Shown here: positions 51,227 to 60,456 of the stretch, piece after piece
Layout of the letters: each line of letters starts with the position of its first letter
How positions within the stretch are numbered: position 1 is the stretch's first letter
Assembly: GCA_002278935.1 (NCBI GenBank)
Contig: NCJL01000003.1
Coordinates: forward strand, 124,001-188,000
DNA: 64,000 nt
Direction of reading: 5' to 3'
Source: Gallionellales bacterium 39-52-133
GTDB taxonomy: Bacteria > Pseudomonadota > Gammaproteobacteria > Burkholderiales > Gallionellaceae
The notes under the pieces: generated by a model
Told to the model about the DNA's origin: nothing
What the model saw: the letters and a program-made list of their open reading frames with translations, nothing else
Database searches by the model: none
Program-made: the position numbers and the translations under genes

Positions 51227-53539
51227 ATGCATATTCCGGAGATCTCTCCTTTCTCAAGGCTGCTGCGCAACGCATTGCTTACTTTTTTGCTGGTTGGCAC
51301 CGTTGCATTGTTTTCCTATGGTTTGCATAGCTGGTACAGGGAAGAGCGCGATGTGCGCGATAATCTCCTGATACTCTCCAGTTTTCTAGCGTCGGCATCG
51401 CAGTCTTTCTTTGATGATCTTGGCAACGGCCTGGCGCCGCTCGGTGAACTGCTCGATCAGCTTGAGGTGCTTAAAAATCCCGAGGCAGCCCGCACACATC
51501 TGCTGAATTTTCAGAGTCGTCACCCGCAGGTGCGCGCTGTTGCGGTGTTTTTGCCGAATGGTGCCACGCTCATTAATACAGCGCTGAAGCCTGGCGAGGC
51601 CATGCCGGATTTTCGTGCCGATCCTCCCTATCTCAGGCAGCTGCAAGCTGACATGGCAAGTACCGGATACTATACGGTGGGGCTGCCGGAATTCGGCAAG
51701 GCCATCAAGGTGTGGCGCTTCCCGGTGCGTCATGTGGTGAGAGATCGCGGCGGCAGGCCAAAATTTCTGGTGCAGGCAGCCATTCCTCTGGAAAAAGAGG
51801 GTACCTTTCTGCATCAGTTGCCGGTACCGCCGAATAGTTTCATCGGTTTGCTGCGGGCGGACGGCTATCAGCAGGCACGTTATCCGGTGCAGGATGATGC
51901 TTCCATCTACGACAGCTATTTACCCGGCCCGGCGGCACGCATGATTAAGGAGCATCCCGACATGCGTGAGGGCACTTTCAGCGGTGCTTCTTCGTGGATG
52001 GAAGGCGATGAGCAGAGGCTGGGAGCATATTCCAGGCTGCCTGTGCTCGATATGTATGCCTACATTTCAGTGCCAAAATCTTATCTGGTGCAGCGCTGGT
52101 GGAATCACAATGCGCCGATTCTGTTCAGCTTCATGTTTTTCTTCGGCATATTTGTTGCCATCGCTTATCGTGTAACGAAACGGGAAGGCTTGCACAGCCA
52201 TGAGCTCCTGGATCAGGCAAGGAGGGATGCGCTGACCGGCTTGCCGAATCGCGCGAGTTTACATAATGTGCTGGCGTCGAATATCTCAAGTGCGTCGGCC
52301 GGGCAAAATAAATTTGCGATTCTGTTTCTGGATCTGGACCGTTTCAAGGGGATCAACGACACCTTCGGTCATGCCATCGGGGATAAGTTACTGCTCAAGG
52401 TCTCGCAGACCATACTGCCGCTGTTGCGGCACGGCGACGTGCTGGGGCGGTTTGGTGGTGACGAGTTTTTGCTGGTTTTGCCGGGCAGCGACGAGGCCGG
52501 TGTGATTCTGATTACGCAGCGCATACTGGATGCTTTCAAGGCGCCTTTCGAAATAGATGAGCGTTTCCTGCGCATTACACCGTCGATCGGCATCGCCATT
52601 TATCCCGAAGATGGTCAGGATATTGAAAGCTTGCTGAAGCATGCCGATACGGCGATGTACGAGTCCAAACGTCTGGGCCGCAATGCCTATACTTTTTACG
52701 TGGAACAAATGGGCAAGCGGGTGCGGGACAGGCTGGAGATGGAGCAGCACCTGCGAGACGCGCTGCAGAACGAGGAATTTCGTGTGGTTTACCAGCCCAT
52801 TGTGGAGATGCAGAGCGGTAATATTGTGGCTGTTGAAGCGCTGCTGCGCTGGGTGATGCCGGAAGGAAAATGGCTGCTGCCAGGCGAGTTTATTCATGTT
52901 GCGGAAGATTCGGGTGTGATCGTTCCCCTTGGGGAGTGGGTGTTGCGCACTGCCTGCAGCCAGGTGCAGCAATGGGTGTCAGCAGGTCTGGATTTAAGAT
53001 TGGCGGTTAATTTGTCGACGCGCCAGTTTCAGGATCCGCAGTTGAAGAACAAGGTGTTGGCGATATTGAGCGAAACAGGCCTGCAAGCCGCGCGACTGGA
53101 ACTGGAGGTGACCGAAAGTGTTGCCATGCTGAACCCGGATGAAAGTGTAAAAATCCTGCGCGAATTTGCCGATCAGGGTATCGGCATTGCGATCGATGAT
53201 TTTGGAACGGGCTACTCGTCATTGAGCTACCTGAAGCAGATTCCTGCCGACACCATCAAGATAGACAAAATGTTTGTGGACGGCCTGGGTAGCGAGCTGC
53301 ATGACGCGACCATCGTGCGTACCGTCGTGGCACTGGCAACGTCGCTGGAAAAAGAAACGGTCGCGGAAGGGATCGAAAGCAGGGAGCAATATATGGCGAT
53401 TCAGGCCATGGGTTGCGATTACGGACAGGGTTTCTGGATCAGTGTTCCGCTGGTGGCGGATGATCTGGCGAGGCTGCTGGCTGGCGGCACCAGGCTAGTC
53501 GCTTTGTCTGGCCATGCTGGTTCAAGCGTTGAGCCCTGA
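51227..53539 (+). CDS. Membrane GGDEF-EAL protein with periplasmic sensor
   Basis: 770 residues. TM1 is at about 18-35, a Cache-like periplasmic domain at 40-285 (LLRADGYQQARYPVQDDA, IYDSYLPGP), TM2 at about 293-312, GGDEF at 335-490 with FGGDEF intact, and EAL at 510-755 with EALLRW, NLSTRQF, LELEVTES, DDFGTGYSS, IKIDKMFV and AEGIES all intact. It should turn over c-di-GMP. The HK gene downstream has a related sensor. No strong ribosome site precedes the ATG. Confidence 0.93.
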   Translation: MHIPEISPFSRLLRNALLTFLLVGTVALFSYGLHSWYREERDVRDNLLILSSFLASASQSFFDDLGNGLAPLGELLDQLEVLKNPEAARTHLLNFQSRHPQVRAVAVFLPNGATLINTALKPGEAMPDFRADPPYLRQLQADMASTGYYTVGLPEFGKAIKVWRFPVRHVVRDRGGRPKFLVQAAIPLEKEGTFLHQLPVPPNSFIGLLRADGYQQARYPVQDDASIYDSYLPGPAARMIKEHPDMREGTFSGASSWMEGDEQRLGAYSRLPVLDMYAYISVPKSYLVQRWWNHNAPILFSFMFFFGIFVAIAYRVTKREGLHSHELLDQARRDALTGLPNRASLHNVLASNISSASAGQNKFAILFLDLDRFKGINDTFGHAIGDKLLLKVSQTILPLLRHGDVLGRFGGDEFLLVLPGSDEAGVILITQRILDAFKAPFEIDERFLRITPSIGIAIYPEDGQDIESLLKHADTAMYESKRLGRNAYTFYVEQMGKRVRDRLEMEQHLRDALQNEEFRVVYQPIVEMQSGNIVAVEALLRWVMPEGKWLLPGEFIHVAEDSGVIVPLGEWVLRTACSQVQQWVSAGLDLRLAVNLSTRQFQDPQLKNKVLAILSETGLQAARLELEVTESVAMLNPDESVKILREFADQGIGIAIDDFGTGYSSLSYLKQIPADTIKIDKMFVDGLGSELHDATIVRTVVALATSLEKETVAEGIESREQYMAIQAMGCDYGQGFWISVPLVADDLARLLAGGTRLVALSGHAGSSVEP

Positions 53540-53772
53540 TTTATTGAACCGGCGGCATGGGCTGCTACCGATGTTCTTAATTTCTCCCGTTCTGTTTGTT
53601 ATGTTCACCTGCATATAAAAGGCAGTCACTGGAAAGGCAAATCGACTAATAACCATTATTTGAGTAATGTTATCGTTGGCCTGATATTTGATCTTCAGCG
53701 ATTTTGCACTACAGTTATCATATTAATGTGTACGGCTCACATTTCAATTTTAACCAGAAGAAAGTTAAATGC

Positions 53773-55890
53773 ATGGCTGTTCATTTTCAAACCACGCGCA
53801 ACCTGCGCCGTGGGTTCGGTTTGGTTCTGCTATGCATGTTCATATTTGTCGTGGCGTACTCATGGTATTCATGGCAGGCAGAAAAAAAAGCACAAATCCA
53901 TCAGTTGTCAGTCCTGGCAGAAATACAGAGAAAATCTCTGGATAATTTTTTTGGGCATTTCGAAAATAATCTGAGTCTGTTAAGCCAGGATTTGTTGAGT
54001 GAAAAAATCTCGATGGATAGCGAGCGCGCGCATTTGTTGCTGAAACGGCTGTATCAGGCCAACAGGGACTTGAGCAATATTGTGATTGTGCGGCCTGACG
54101 GGCAGTTGCTGGTATCAGCATTGCACCCACCGGGAACCAGACTTGCCAACAACGGCAAGGAGAGTTCTTTTATTCTCGGGCGTGACACGCTGTTAAGCGG
54201 GCCTGATTTTGAAATTGGGCGTCCCATAGTAGGGCCGATGCAAAATGAATGGATGATCCCGCTCAGGTATGCAATGCGGGATAGTAAGGGGCAGCTACAG
54301 TATATTCTTGCGGCTACCTTGCCGCTTTCAAGGCAGCAGAGTTTCTGGCAAAGCCTGTACATTCCAAAAAACTCCGTGCTGGGCTTGCTCAGGGATGATG
54401 GCTACTTGTTGAGCAAATATCCCAATCCGCAAGCGAATGAACTGGAGTCAATTTACGGCAAGCCGCGTAACGGTGTACTGATGCTGCATCTCAAAGCGAT
54501 GCGTTTCCCGCAAATGGGTACGGTTGAGGGCCTTTCTACGGTTGGTTCGCATGAGGTCATGGCGTTCTACAGGCTCTCCTGGTACCCGTTAACCGTTCTG
54601 GTCGCCACACCCGTGGCGCAGATTCGCGCGGACTGGTGGAAGCACAATCGGTCGTTTTATTGGCTCTCGGGTATTTTTCTGTTAAGTGGCATCGCAATCT
54701 ACCTGTGGCTGGCAAGGCGCCAAACTTCGTGGGAGACAGAAAGAGAGGCTGCTCATCTGAATCTGCTTGAAGTCAACCGCGCGAAGGACAGGGCAGAAAA
54801 TGATCTGCTGGCACTGGAACTGGACCATGTGAAGCAGGCGCTGGATCACCATTCCATCGTCAGTATTGCCGATATGGCCGGGAAAATTACTTATGTGAAT
54901 GACAAATTTTGCTCGGTTTCCGGTTACAGCAGCGATGAACTGCTGGGAAAAAATCACCGCATACTCAACTCCGGCCTGCATTCACGGCAATTTTTTATCG
55001 ATATGTGGCATACCATCAGCAGTGGTCAAATATGGCACGGCCAGGTCAGAAACAAAGCCAAGGATGGATTGTTTTACTGGGTGGATTCAACGATCGTGCC
55101 TTTCCTGAATAAGGAAGGCAGGCCCTACCAGTATGTATCGGTTCGCACCGATATCACCGCATTCATCAGGGCGCGGGCGGCGGCAGAAGAGGCAAACAAG
55201 GCGAAGTCGCAGTTTCTGTCCAGCATGAGCCATGAGTTGCGCACGCCGCTCAATGCGATTCTCGGTTTTGGCCAGCTGCTGGAAATGGAAATAGATCCGG
55301 ATAAAAAGGAGCAGCGAGAGTATGTGAGCTATATGATCGTGGCCGGCAATCAGCTGCTGGGGCTGGTCAATGATTTGCTGGATCTTTCACGGATAGAGAT
55401 CGGCAAACTGGAAATGAATATTACGGGTTGCAGTATTGCAGAGCTTGTCGCTGGTAGTGTCAGCCTGGTTTCAAGCAGCCTGGCAGGCAGTAAACATATC
55501 ACAATAGAAAACTCCATTACCGATGGCTCGCTGTTGGTGAAGGGGGATGCGTTGCGCATCAGGCAGGTGCTGATCAATCTGCTCAGCAATGCGGTGAAAT
55601 ACAACCGGGAAAATGGCAAGATCAGTCTCAGCTGTTCAGTCCGTCAGGATGGCAAGCTGCGTGTGCAGGTGCAGGATACCGGCGAGGGTATCGCGAGTGA
55701 CAAGCTGTCGCTGCTGTTCGGGCACTTCGAGCGCCTGAACCAGTCACACGGCTCAATTGAAGGCGCCGGCATAGGTCTGTATGTGAGCAAGCAACTGGTA
55801 GAGGCAATGCACGGCGAGATAGGCGTCGAGAGCATCGCAGGGGAGGGCAGTACCTTCTGGTTTGTTCTGCCGATGGCAACGTCTGATTAA
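53773..55890 (+). CDS. Sensor histidine kinase (Cache-like, PAS, HisKA, HATPase)
   Basis: 705 residues from the ATG at 53773. TM1 is at about 13-32, a periplasmic domain at 35-290 with the LLRDDGYLLSKYPNPQ motif, TM2 at about 305-325, a coiled coil, PAS at 365-480 (ITYVNDKFCSVSGYSSDELL), HisKA with FLSSMSHELRTPLNAILGF (phospho-His), and HATPase with NLLSNAVKYN and GEGIASDK...GAGIGLYVSK. There is no receiver domain and no response regulator beside it. It may phosphorylate the receiver-GGDEF protein at 59394 or a distant partner; that is a guess. Confidence 0.93.
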   Translation: MAVHFQTTRNLRRGFGLVLLCMFIFVVAYSWYSWQAEKKAQIHQLSVLAEIQRKSLDNFFGHFENNLSLLSQDLLSEKISMDSERAHLLLKRLYQANRDLSNIVIVRPDGQLLVSALHPPGTRLANNGKESSFILGRDTLLSGPDFEIGRPIVGPMQNEWMIPLRYAMRDSKGQLQYILAATLPLSRQQSFWQSLYIPKNSVLGLLRDDGYLLSKYPNPQANELESIYGKPRNGVLMLHLKAMRFPQMGTVEGLSTVGSHEVMAFYRLSWYPLTVLVATPVAQIRADWWKHNRSFYWLSGIFLLSGIAIYLWLARRQTSWETEREAAHLNLLEVNRAKDRAENDLLALELDHVKQALDHHSIVSIADMAGKITYVNDKFCSVSGYSSDELLGKNHRILNSGLHSRQFFIDMWHTISSGQIWHGQVRNKAKDGLFYWVDSTIVPFLNKEGRPYQYVSVRTDITAFIRARAAAEEANKAKSQFLSSMSHELRTPLNAILGFGQLLEMEIDPDKKEQREYVSYMIVAGNQLLGLVNDLLDLSRIEIGKLEMNITGCSIAELVAGSVSLVSSSLAGSKHITIENSITDGSLLVKGDALRIRQVLINLLSNAVKYNRENGKISLSCSVRQDGKLRVQVQDTGEGIASDKLSLLFGHFERLNQSHGSIEGAGIGLYVSKQLVEAMHGEIGVESIAGEGSTFWFVLPMATSD

Positions 55891-56011
55891 TTCCGAAAAA
55901 GCGCAGCTGCAAGCCACGCAGAGGGCTGGGCCTTATTCCCTGGCGCTCTGGCGATAAACGCCGGGCTCCTTGTTTAAGGCAGCGCCTGGTTTTTCCATTA
56001 CAATTCGCCTT

Positions 56012-56701
56012 ATGACAGATTTATTCTACGCACTTGTTCCTGCCGCCGGTTTTGGCGCCCGCATGGGGCATGAGCTTCCCAAGCAATATCACACCCTCGC
56101 CGGCAAGCCGATGATTTACCACGCGCTTGCCACGCTGTGTGCCAACCCTGACATCACCACCGTTTTTGTTGTGCTTGCGCCGGACGACGCGCAATGGCGC
56201 AGCTATGACTGGACTCAATTTGGCGATAAATTGCAGCCGCTGTTCTGCGGCGGGCAAACGCGCGCGGAGAGTGTGCTGAATGGCCTGCTGGCCTCCGAGC
56301 TGGAGCCGGAGGACTGGGTGCTGGTGCACGATGCCGCGCGCCCGTGCTTAAGTGCACAACAATTGGCCGGCCTGCTGGCCGAGTTGCGCGACGACGAGGT
56401 AGGCGGGCTGCTGGCGGTGCCGGTGGCCGATACCCTGAAGCGCGCGGACGCAAAACAAAGGGTCGCGCATACGGAAAGCCGCGAAGGGCTGTGGCAGGCA
56501 CAGACGCCGCAGATGTTCCGCACCGGCTTGCTGGTGCAGGCACTGGAAACCGCGCGCAATGTGACTGATGAAGCCTCTGCGGTGGAAGCGCTGGGTTTGT
56601 TTCCCAAATTGGTGAGTAGTGACTCAAGCAATTTCAAGGTGACTTACCCGCAGGATATGCAGCTGGCGGAATTGTTGTTGCAGCATGGGAATATAAAATG
56701 A
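56012..56701 (+). CDS. ispD: IspD, 2-C-methyl-D-erythritol 4-phosphate cytidylyltransferase
   Basis: 229 residues. Third step of the MEP isoprenoid pathway: CTP + MEP gives CDP-ME. The start ATG at 56012 ([13 protein letters not shown]) is preferred to the open frame from 55970. Motifs: [18 protein letters not shown] (CTP loop), [12 protein letters not shown], and [11 protein letters not shown]. The downstream ispF, separated by a palindrome, makes the usual pair. Confidence 0.97.
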   Translation: MTDLFYALVPAAGFGARMGHELPKQYHTLAGKPMIYHALATLCANPDITTVFVVLAPDDAQWRSYDWTQFGDKLQPLFCGGQTRAESVLNGLLASELEPEDWVLVHDAARPCLSAQQLAGLLAELRDDEVGGLLAVPVADTLKRADAKQRVAHTESREGLWQAQTPQMFRTGLLVQALETARNVTDEASAVEALGLFPKLVSSDSSNFKVTYPQDMQLAELLLQHGNIK

Positions 56702-56714
56702 GAATAGTCGTTGC

Positions 56715-56754
56715 AGGGTGCGTCCCACGCACCATGGTGCGTGGGACGCACCCT
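56715..56754. repeat. Perfect 40-bp palindrome between ispD and ispF
   Basis: AGGGTGCGTCCCACGCACCA followed by its exact reverse complement, centred on CCATGG. Related to the palindrome at 17231. It would form a stable cruciform or RNA hairpin inside the isp operon. Confidence 0.9.
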
Positions 56755-56783
56755 GAAAAAGCGCAATATTTTAAGGAAGCAGC

Positions 56784-57260
56784 ATGAGAATCGGGCATGG
56801 GTACGACGTTCACCAGCTGGTGGCAGGGCGTAAATTGATTATCGGCGGTGTGGAGATCGCGCATGACAAGGGTCTGCTCGGGCATTCCGACGCGGACGTG
56901 TTGTTGCATGCGATTTGCGATGCGCTGCTGGGTGCTGCGGCGCTGGGTGATATCGGCAGGCATTTTGCCGACACCGATGCAAAATTCAAGAACATCGACA
57001 GCCGCATTCTGCTGCGTGAAGTGGCGCGGCTGCTGAATAACGCCGGTTTCCGCGTGGGCAATGTGGATGCAACCATTATTGCGCAAGCGCCCAAAATGGC
57101 GCCGCATATCGGCACAATGGTGGAGAACATCGCTGCCGATCTGGGGATTGCGATGAACGCGGTGAATGTAAAAGCCACCACCACCGAGAAGCTCGGCTTT
57201 GCCGGGCGCGGCGAAGGCATTGCGGCTGAGGCCGTGGCCTTGTTGCTGGTTGCGCCATGA
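56784..57260 (+). CDS. ispF: IspF, 2-C-methyl-D-erythritol 2,4-cyclodiphosphate synthase
   Basis: 158 residues; forms the cyclic diphosphate of the MEP pathway as a trimer. Zn ligands are in [11 protein letters not shown] (Asp8, His10) and the [12 protein letters not shown] region, and [16 protein letters not shown] is the C-terminal signature. AAGGAAG lies before the ATG. The stop overlaps tsaB (ATGA at 57257). Confidence 0.98.
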   Translation: MRIGHGYDVHQLVAGRKLIIGGVEIAHDKGLLGHSDADVLLHAICDALLGAAALGDIGRHFADTDAKFKNIDSRILLREVARLLNNAGFRVGNVDATIIAQAPKMAPHIGTMVENIAADLGIAMNAVNVKATTTEKLGFAGRGEGIAAEAVALLLVAP

Positions 57261-57943
57261 AAATATTGGCGATCGAAACGTCTACAGAATTTTGTTCCGT
57301 GGCTTTGTGGCAGGATGGTGTGGTGTCGGAAAAAAGCGAGAATGTCGGGCAGAAGCATTCCGAAATTCTTGTTGCGATGCTGGATGGCCTGCTGCAACAG
57401 GCGGGCGTCAAACTTGCGCAGCTGGATGGCATTGCGTTCGGCGAGGGGCCGGGTTCCTTCACCGGTGTGCGCATTGCCTGCGGTGTGGCACAGGGGCTGG
57501 CCCTGGGTGCGAACCTGCCGGTGATCGGCATCTGCACCCTGCAGGCCGTGGCGCAAGGTTCGGGCAGGGATAAAGTGATCGCGGCACTCGATGCGCGCAT
57601 GGCCGAAGTGTATTTTGCGGTGTATGAAAAGCATGAAGGTGTCTGGCATGCCGTGTGCGCACCGTGCCTGTGTCTGCCGCAAGAGGCCCCGGCCGTTACG
57701 GGGAGTGGCTGGCAGGCTGCAGGCAGCGGTTTTGCCGCGCATGGCGAGGTCTTGCAAGCGCGTTATGCTGGCCAGCTTGCTGCAATTGATGCGGCCTGTG
57801 TGCCGCAAGCCGGCGCGATTGCGGCGCTGGCCGCGCCGCTGTTTGCGGCCGGCAAGGGCCTGGATGCGGCATTGGCGATGCCGCTTTACCTGCGCGATAA
57901 AGTCGCTCTCAAAACCAGCGAGCGTTTGCCAGTTGAGCGCTAA
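57257..57943 (+). CDS. tsaB: TsaB, tRNA t6A-modification partner
   Basis: 228 residues of the ASKHA fold: [15 protein letters not shown] at the start, [22 protein letters not shown] near 66, [14 protein letters not shown] near 110. TsaB is the non-catalytic scaffold that holds TsaD and TsaE for t6A37 synthesis in ANN-decoding tRNAs. It overlaps ispF by four bases. rimI follows after 93 bp, a common order. Confidence 0.95.
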   Translation: MKILAIETSTEFCSVALWQDGVVSEKSENVGQKHSEILVAMLDGLLQQAGVKLAQLDGIAFGEGPGSFTGVRIACGVAQGLALGANLPVIGICTLQAVAQGSGRDKVIAALDARMAEVYFAVYEKHEGVWHAVCAPCLCLPQEAPAVTGSGWQAAGSGFAAHGEVLQARYAGQLAAIDAACVPQAGAIAALAAPLFAAGKGLDAALAMPLYLRDKVALKTSERLPVER

Positions 57944-57960
57944 TCATGACACTCTTAATT

Positions 57961-57992
57961 CCCTCCCGGCTTCCCCCTGTCAAAAAAAGCCG
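57961..57992 (+). terminator. Hairpin after tsaB
   Basis: CCCTCCCGGCT and AGCCGGAGGGGG pair with one bulge around an A-rich loop. A short T run (TTT) follows; possibly a weak terminator or processing site between tsaB and rimI. Confidence 0.4.
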
Positions 57993-58036
57993 GAGGGGGT
58001 TTGAACCTACTGAACAAATTTGGAACTGCAAGTGTC

Positions 58037-58543
58037 ATGAATTTGGCAATGCTCAATAAGCCTGTTGCAAGGTTGCGCGATATGATTCCGGCTGATCTCG
58101 ACGCCGTGTTGAGTATCGAGCAGCAGGTACATAGTCACCCGTGGACTCGCGGCATGTTCAATGACGCGCTGGCGCAGGGTAATATCTGCAAAATTTTGGC
58201 AACAGAAAATGAAATCGTGGGTTATGCCGTATTGATGCCTGCGCTGGATGAAGTGCATCTGCTCGATATCAGTATAGCCCCGGCTTGTCAGCGCATGGGT
58301 TGGGGTGAAAAATTGTTGAATGAGCTTATTGCAGTGGCTGTGCAGCATCAGTTTTTGCGTATGATTCTGGAAGTGCGTCGTTCCAATATTGCAGCCGCTG
58401 CGCTGTACCGCAAAACCGGCTTCGCGGAAATCGGGGTGCGGCGCGATTATTACCCGGCGCATAATGCTCAACGCGAAAAAAACAATGAAACCGCCCCAAA
58501 CAACAGGGAAGATGCGCTGGTGATGGAGTACAAATTACAGTGA
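58037..58543 (+). CDS. rimI: RimI-type ribosomal-protein N-acetyltransferase
   Basis: 168 residues of GNAT fold. The ATG at 58037 is chosen; a TTG at 58001 is open but lies next to the hairpin. Motifs: VHSHPWTRGMFNDAL, EVHLLDISIAPACQRMGWGEKL read as the acetyl-CoA loop (QRMGWGEKLL), and LEVRRSNIAAAALYRKTGF. It is expected to acetylate the N-terminal alanine of S18. The C terminus carries an extra 20 residues rich in Asn/Glu. The stop overlaps the next start (GTGA). Confidence 0.93.
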   Translation: MNLAMLNKPVARLRDMIPADLDAVLSIEQQVHSHPWTRGMFNDALAQGNICKILATENEIVGYAVLMPALDEVHLLDISIAPACQRMGWGEKLLNELIAVAVQHQFLRMILEVRRSNIAAAALYRKTGFAEIGVRRDYYPAHNAQREKNNETAPNNREDALVMEYKLQ

Positions 58544-59334
58544 ATGCCTTACCCAAAGTAGAAGCGCCAGGCAGAGAAGATGTGCTGCGCGAGCTTAACC
58601 TGTATCCCTTGTGGCGCCTGCGGGTGCCTGTTGCCGGCGTTGCGCCGCAGGTTTTGCCTGAAGCGACACCCGTGACAATGCTGCAGCAGGAAGCCGTTGT
58701 CACAAAAGAGGCGCAAGCTGCCGTTGTCGTATCTCCTCCCGTCGACCCCGGTAACCTCGGCTGGGCGGAGCTCAAAAAGAAAGTGAAGACTTGCAGCGCC
58801 TGCAAGTTGCGCGCGGGCTGCATGCAGACTGTCTTCGGCAGCGGTGATGAAAAATCAGACTGGCTGTTTGTGGGTTCGTGGCCAACGGAGGATGACGAGG
58901 CGAGCGGTGAGCCGTTTGCCGGCCAGGCCGGACAATTGCTGGACAATATGCTGGCTGCCATACAACTCAAACGCGGTGAAAATGTGTACCTCGCCAATGT
59001 CGTAAAATGCAGCGGTTCTATCAAGACCGGCCCGGGGGCGGGGGAGATTGCGCAATGCTCGCCCTACCTGGCGCGCCAGATAGCGTTGCTGCAGCCAAAA
59101 ATGATTGTTGCGCTGGGCCATGCTGCTGCCACGGCGTTACTCGGGGAGGACAGGGAGTGGGGCAGTCTGCTGGGCAAGGTGCATGAATTTTCGGGTTTTG
59201 AAAAAGCGAAATTACAACAGGCAATTCCGCTTATCATTACGCATCACCCTGCGGCTTTACTGTTGACGCCGCAGAACAAGGCGCAAGCCTGGCGAGACTT
59301 GTGTCTGGCACGGGACACAATGCGTAACCTGTGA
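58540..59334 (+). CDS. Family 4/5-like uracil-DNA glycosylase with divergent motif A
   Basis: 264 residues, GTG start overlapping the rimI stop. Four cysteines for a [4Fe-4S] cluster are visible: CSACKLRAGC near 85 (first pair) and KCSGS...AQCSPY near 150-168. Motif region EPFAGQAGQLLDNML is good, but the preceding loop, usually GEAPG, reads GSWPTEDD. The uracil-binding end THHPAALLLTPQNKAQAW is intact. The first 75 residues are an extra Ala/Val/Pro-rich arm. Removes uracil from DNA; the motif change may alter activity. Confidence 0.9.
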   Translation: MNALPKVEAPGREDVLRELNLYPLWRLRVPVAGVAPQVLPEATPVTMLQQEAVVTKEAQAAVVVSPPVDPGNLGWAELKKKVKTCSACKLRAGCMQTVFGSGDEKSDWLFVGSWPTEDDEASGEPFAGQAGQLLDNMLAAIQLKRGENVYLANVVKCSGSIKTGPGAGEIAQCSPYLARQIALLQPKMIVALGHAAATALLGEDREWGSLLGKVHEFSGFEKAKLQQAIPLIITHHPAALLLTPQNKAQAWRDLCLARDTMRNL

Positions 59335-59393
59335 ATGCTCACTGCATAGAAATTGAAGGATTTTTTTCACACAGAAAATAAAAAGGGCGGGGT

Positions 59394-60380
59394 ATGGCGA
59401 GCAAGGGGATGGAGCTTAAAGTACTGGTGGTTGAAGACAGCAAGGTGACGCTGAAAGCTATTTGCGGCTACCTTGAGCGTATGGGTATTCAGGCGCTGAC
59501 TGCAGAAACGGGCAGGGATGCCCTGGATCTGTATCGCAGTGAACATCCCGACATTATTCTGCTCGATGGCAGGCTGCCGGATATCGATGGTTTTGAGGTC
59601 GCCAGGGAAATTCGGGCGATGGAAAAGAAGAAGGACTGGACCGCGATTATTTTCCTCACCAGCATGACCAAGGATGAAGAGCTCGCGCGCGGCATAGAGG
59701 TGGGCGGTGACGATTACCTGCTGAAACCGGTGAGCGAAATTGTGCTGCAGGCAAAGGTGAATGCGATGCGCAGGCTGGTTGAGATGCAGCGTTCGCTGAT
59801 TGATCTTACCTATAAACTGAATCAGGCCAACAAGGAGTTGCAGCTGCTTTCGGCTACGGACGGGCTGACGGGGCTTTCCAACAGGCGCATGTATGACGAG
59901 TTGTCCCTGCGTGAATGGCGCCGTTGCGAGCGCACCAAAAAATCTTTTGCGCTGGTGATGGTAGACGTCGATTACTTCAAGTTTTATAACGACCATTACG
60001 GGCACCAGGCAGGCGATGAATGCCTGAAAGCCGTGGCCAGCCAGATGCGGCGCGCCGCACCCCGCGCCAGTGATGTGGTGGCACGCTATGGGGGTGAGGA
60101 GTTTGTTTTCGCACTGGGCGAAACCGATATGGATGGTGCCAAGTGGGTAGCCAATCACTTGCGCCAGCGTATCGCCGATTTGAATATTTTGCACATCGCC
60201 TCGCCCTTAAGACATGTGACTGTCAGTTGCGGTGTTGCTGCTGTCATGCCGGGAGACGGTGTCAAGCTGGAGATGTTGCTGCAGTCAGCCGACTACGCGC
60301 TGTATCAGGCAAAGCAGCAGGGGCGTAACAGGGTGGTGGGGGTTGAGTACGGGCAGGCCAACAAAGAGATTATTCCGTAG
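59394..60380 (+). CDS. Response regulator with GGDEF output (PleD/WspR-like)
   Basis: 328 residues. The receiver occupies 8-130: VLVVEDSK acidic pocket, DIILLDGRLPD phospho-Asp near 59, FLTSM Thr/Ser switch and LLKPV conserved Lys. The GGDEF domain at 165-320 has RYGGEEF, RMYDELSLREWRRCER and an SADYALYQAKQQGRN end. A site for product inhibition (RxxD before GGEEF) is not obvious. It makes c-di-GMP when phosphorylated. GGGCGGGG lies upstream of the ATG. Confidence 0.94.
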   Translation: MASKGMELKVLVVEDSKVTLKAICGYLERMGIQALTAETGRDALDLYRSEHPDIILLDGRLPDIDGFEVAREIRAMEKKKDWTAIIFLTSMTKDEELARGIEVGGDDYLLKPVSEIVLQAKVNAMRRLVEMQRSLIDLTYKLNQANKELQLLSATDGLTGLSNRRMYDELSLREWRRCERTKKSFALVMVDVDYFKFYNDHYGHQAGDECLKAVASQMRRAAPRASDVVARYGGEEFVFALGETDMDGAKWVANHLRQRIADLNILHIASPLRHVTVSCGVAAVMPGDGVKLEMLLQSADYALYQAKQQGRNRVVGVEYGQANKEIIP

Positions 60381-60427
60381 CTTCCAGGCGGCCCGGGCTG
60401 CCGGACAGATAGCAGTGCAAAAAACTA

Positions 60428-60440
60428 TAAGTATTTGATT
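60428..60440 (-). promoter_or_regulatory. Consensus IHF-type site
   Basis: AATCAAATACTTA on the minus strand in the convergent gap after the receiver-GGDEF gene. The extended motif AAGTATTTGATTTTATTTAA is identical to that at 42177. Confidence 0.5.
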
Positions 60441-60456
60441 TTATTTAATATTTTAC

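Noticed and set aside
56810..57808. 332-codon minus-strand frame opposite ispF and tsaB
   Set aside because: Antisense shadow; both plus-strand genes are certain.
59394..60380. Receiver-GGDEF protein as an inactive cyclase
   Set aside because: RYGGEEF and the phospho-Asp are intact, so there is no reason to call it degenerate.
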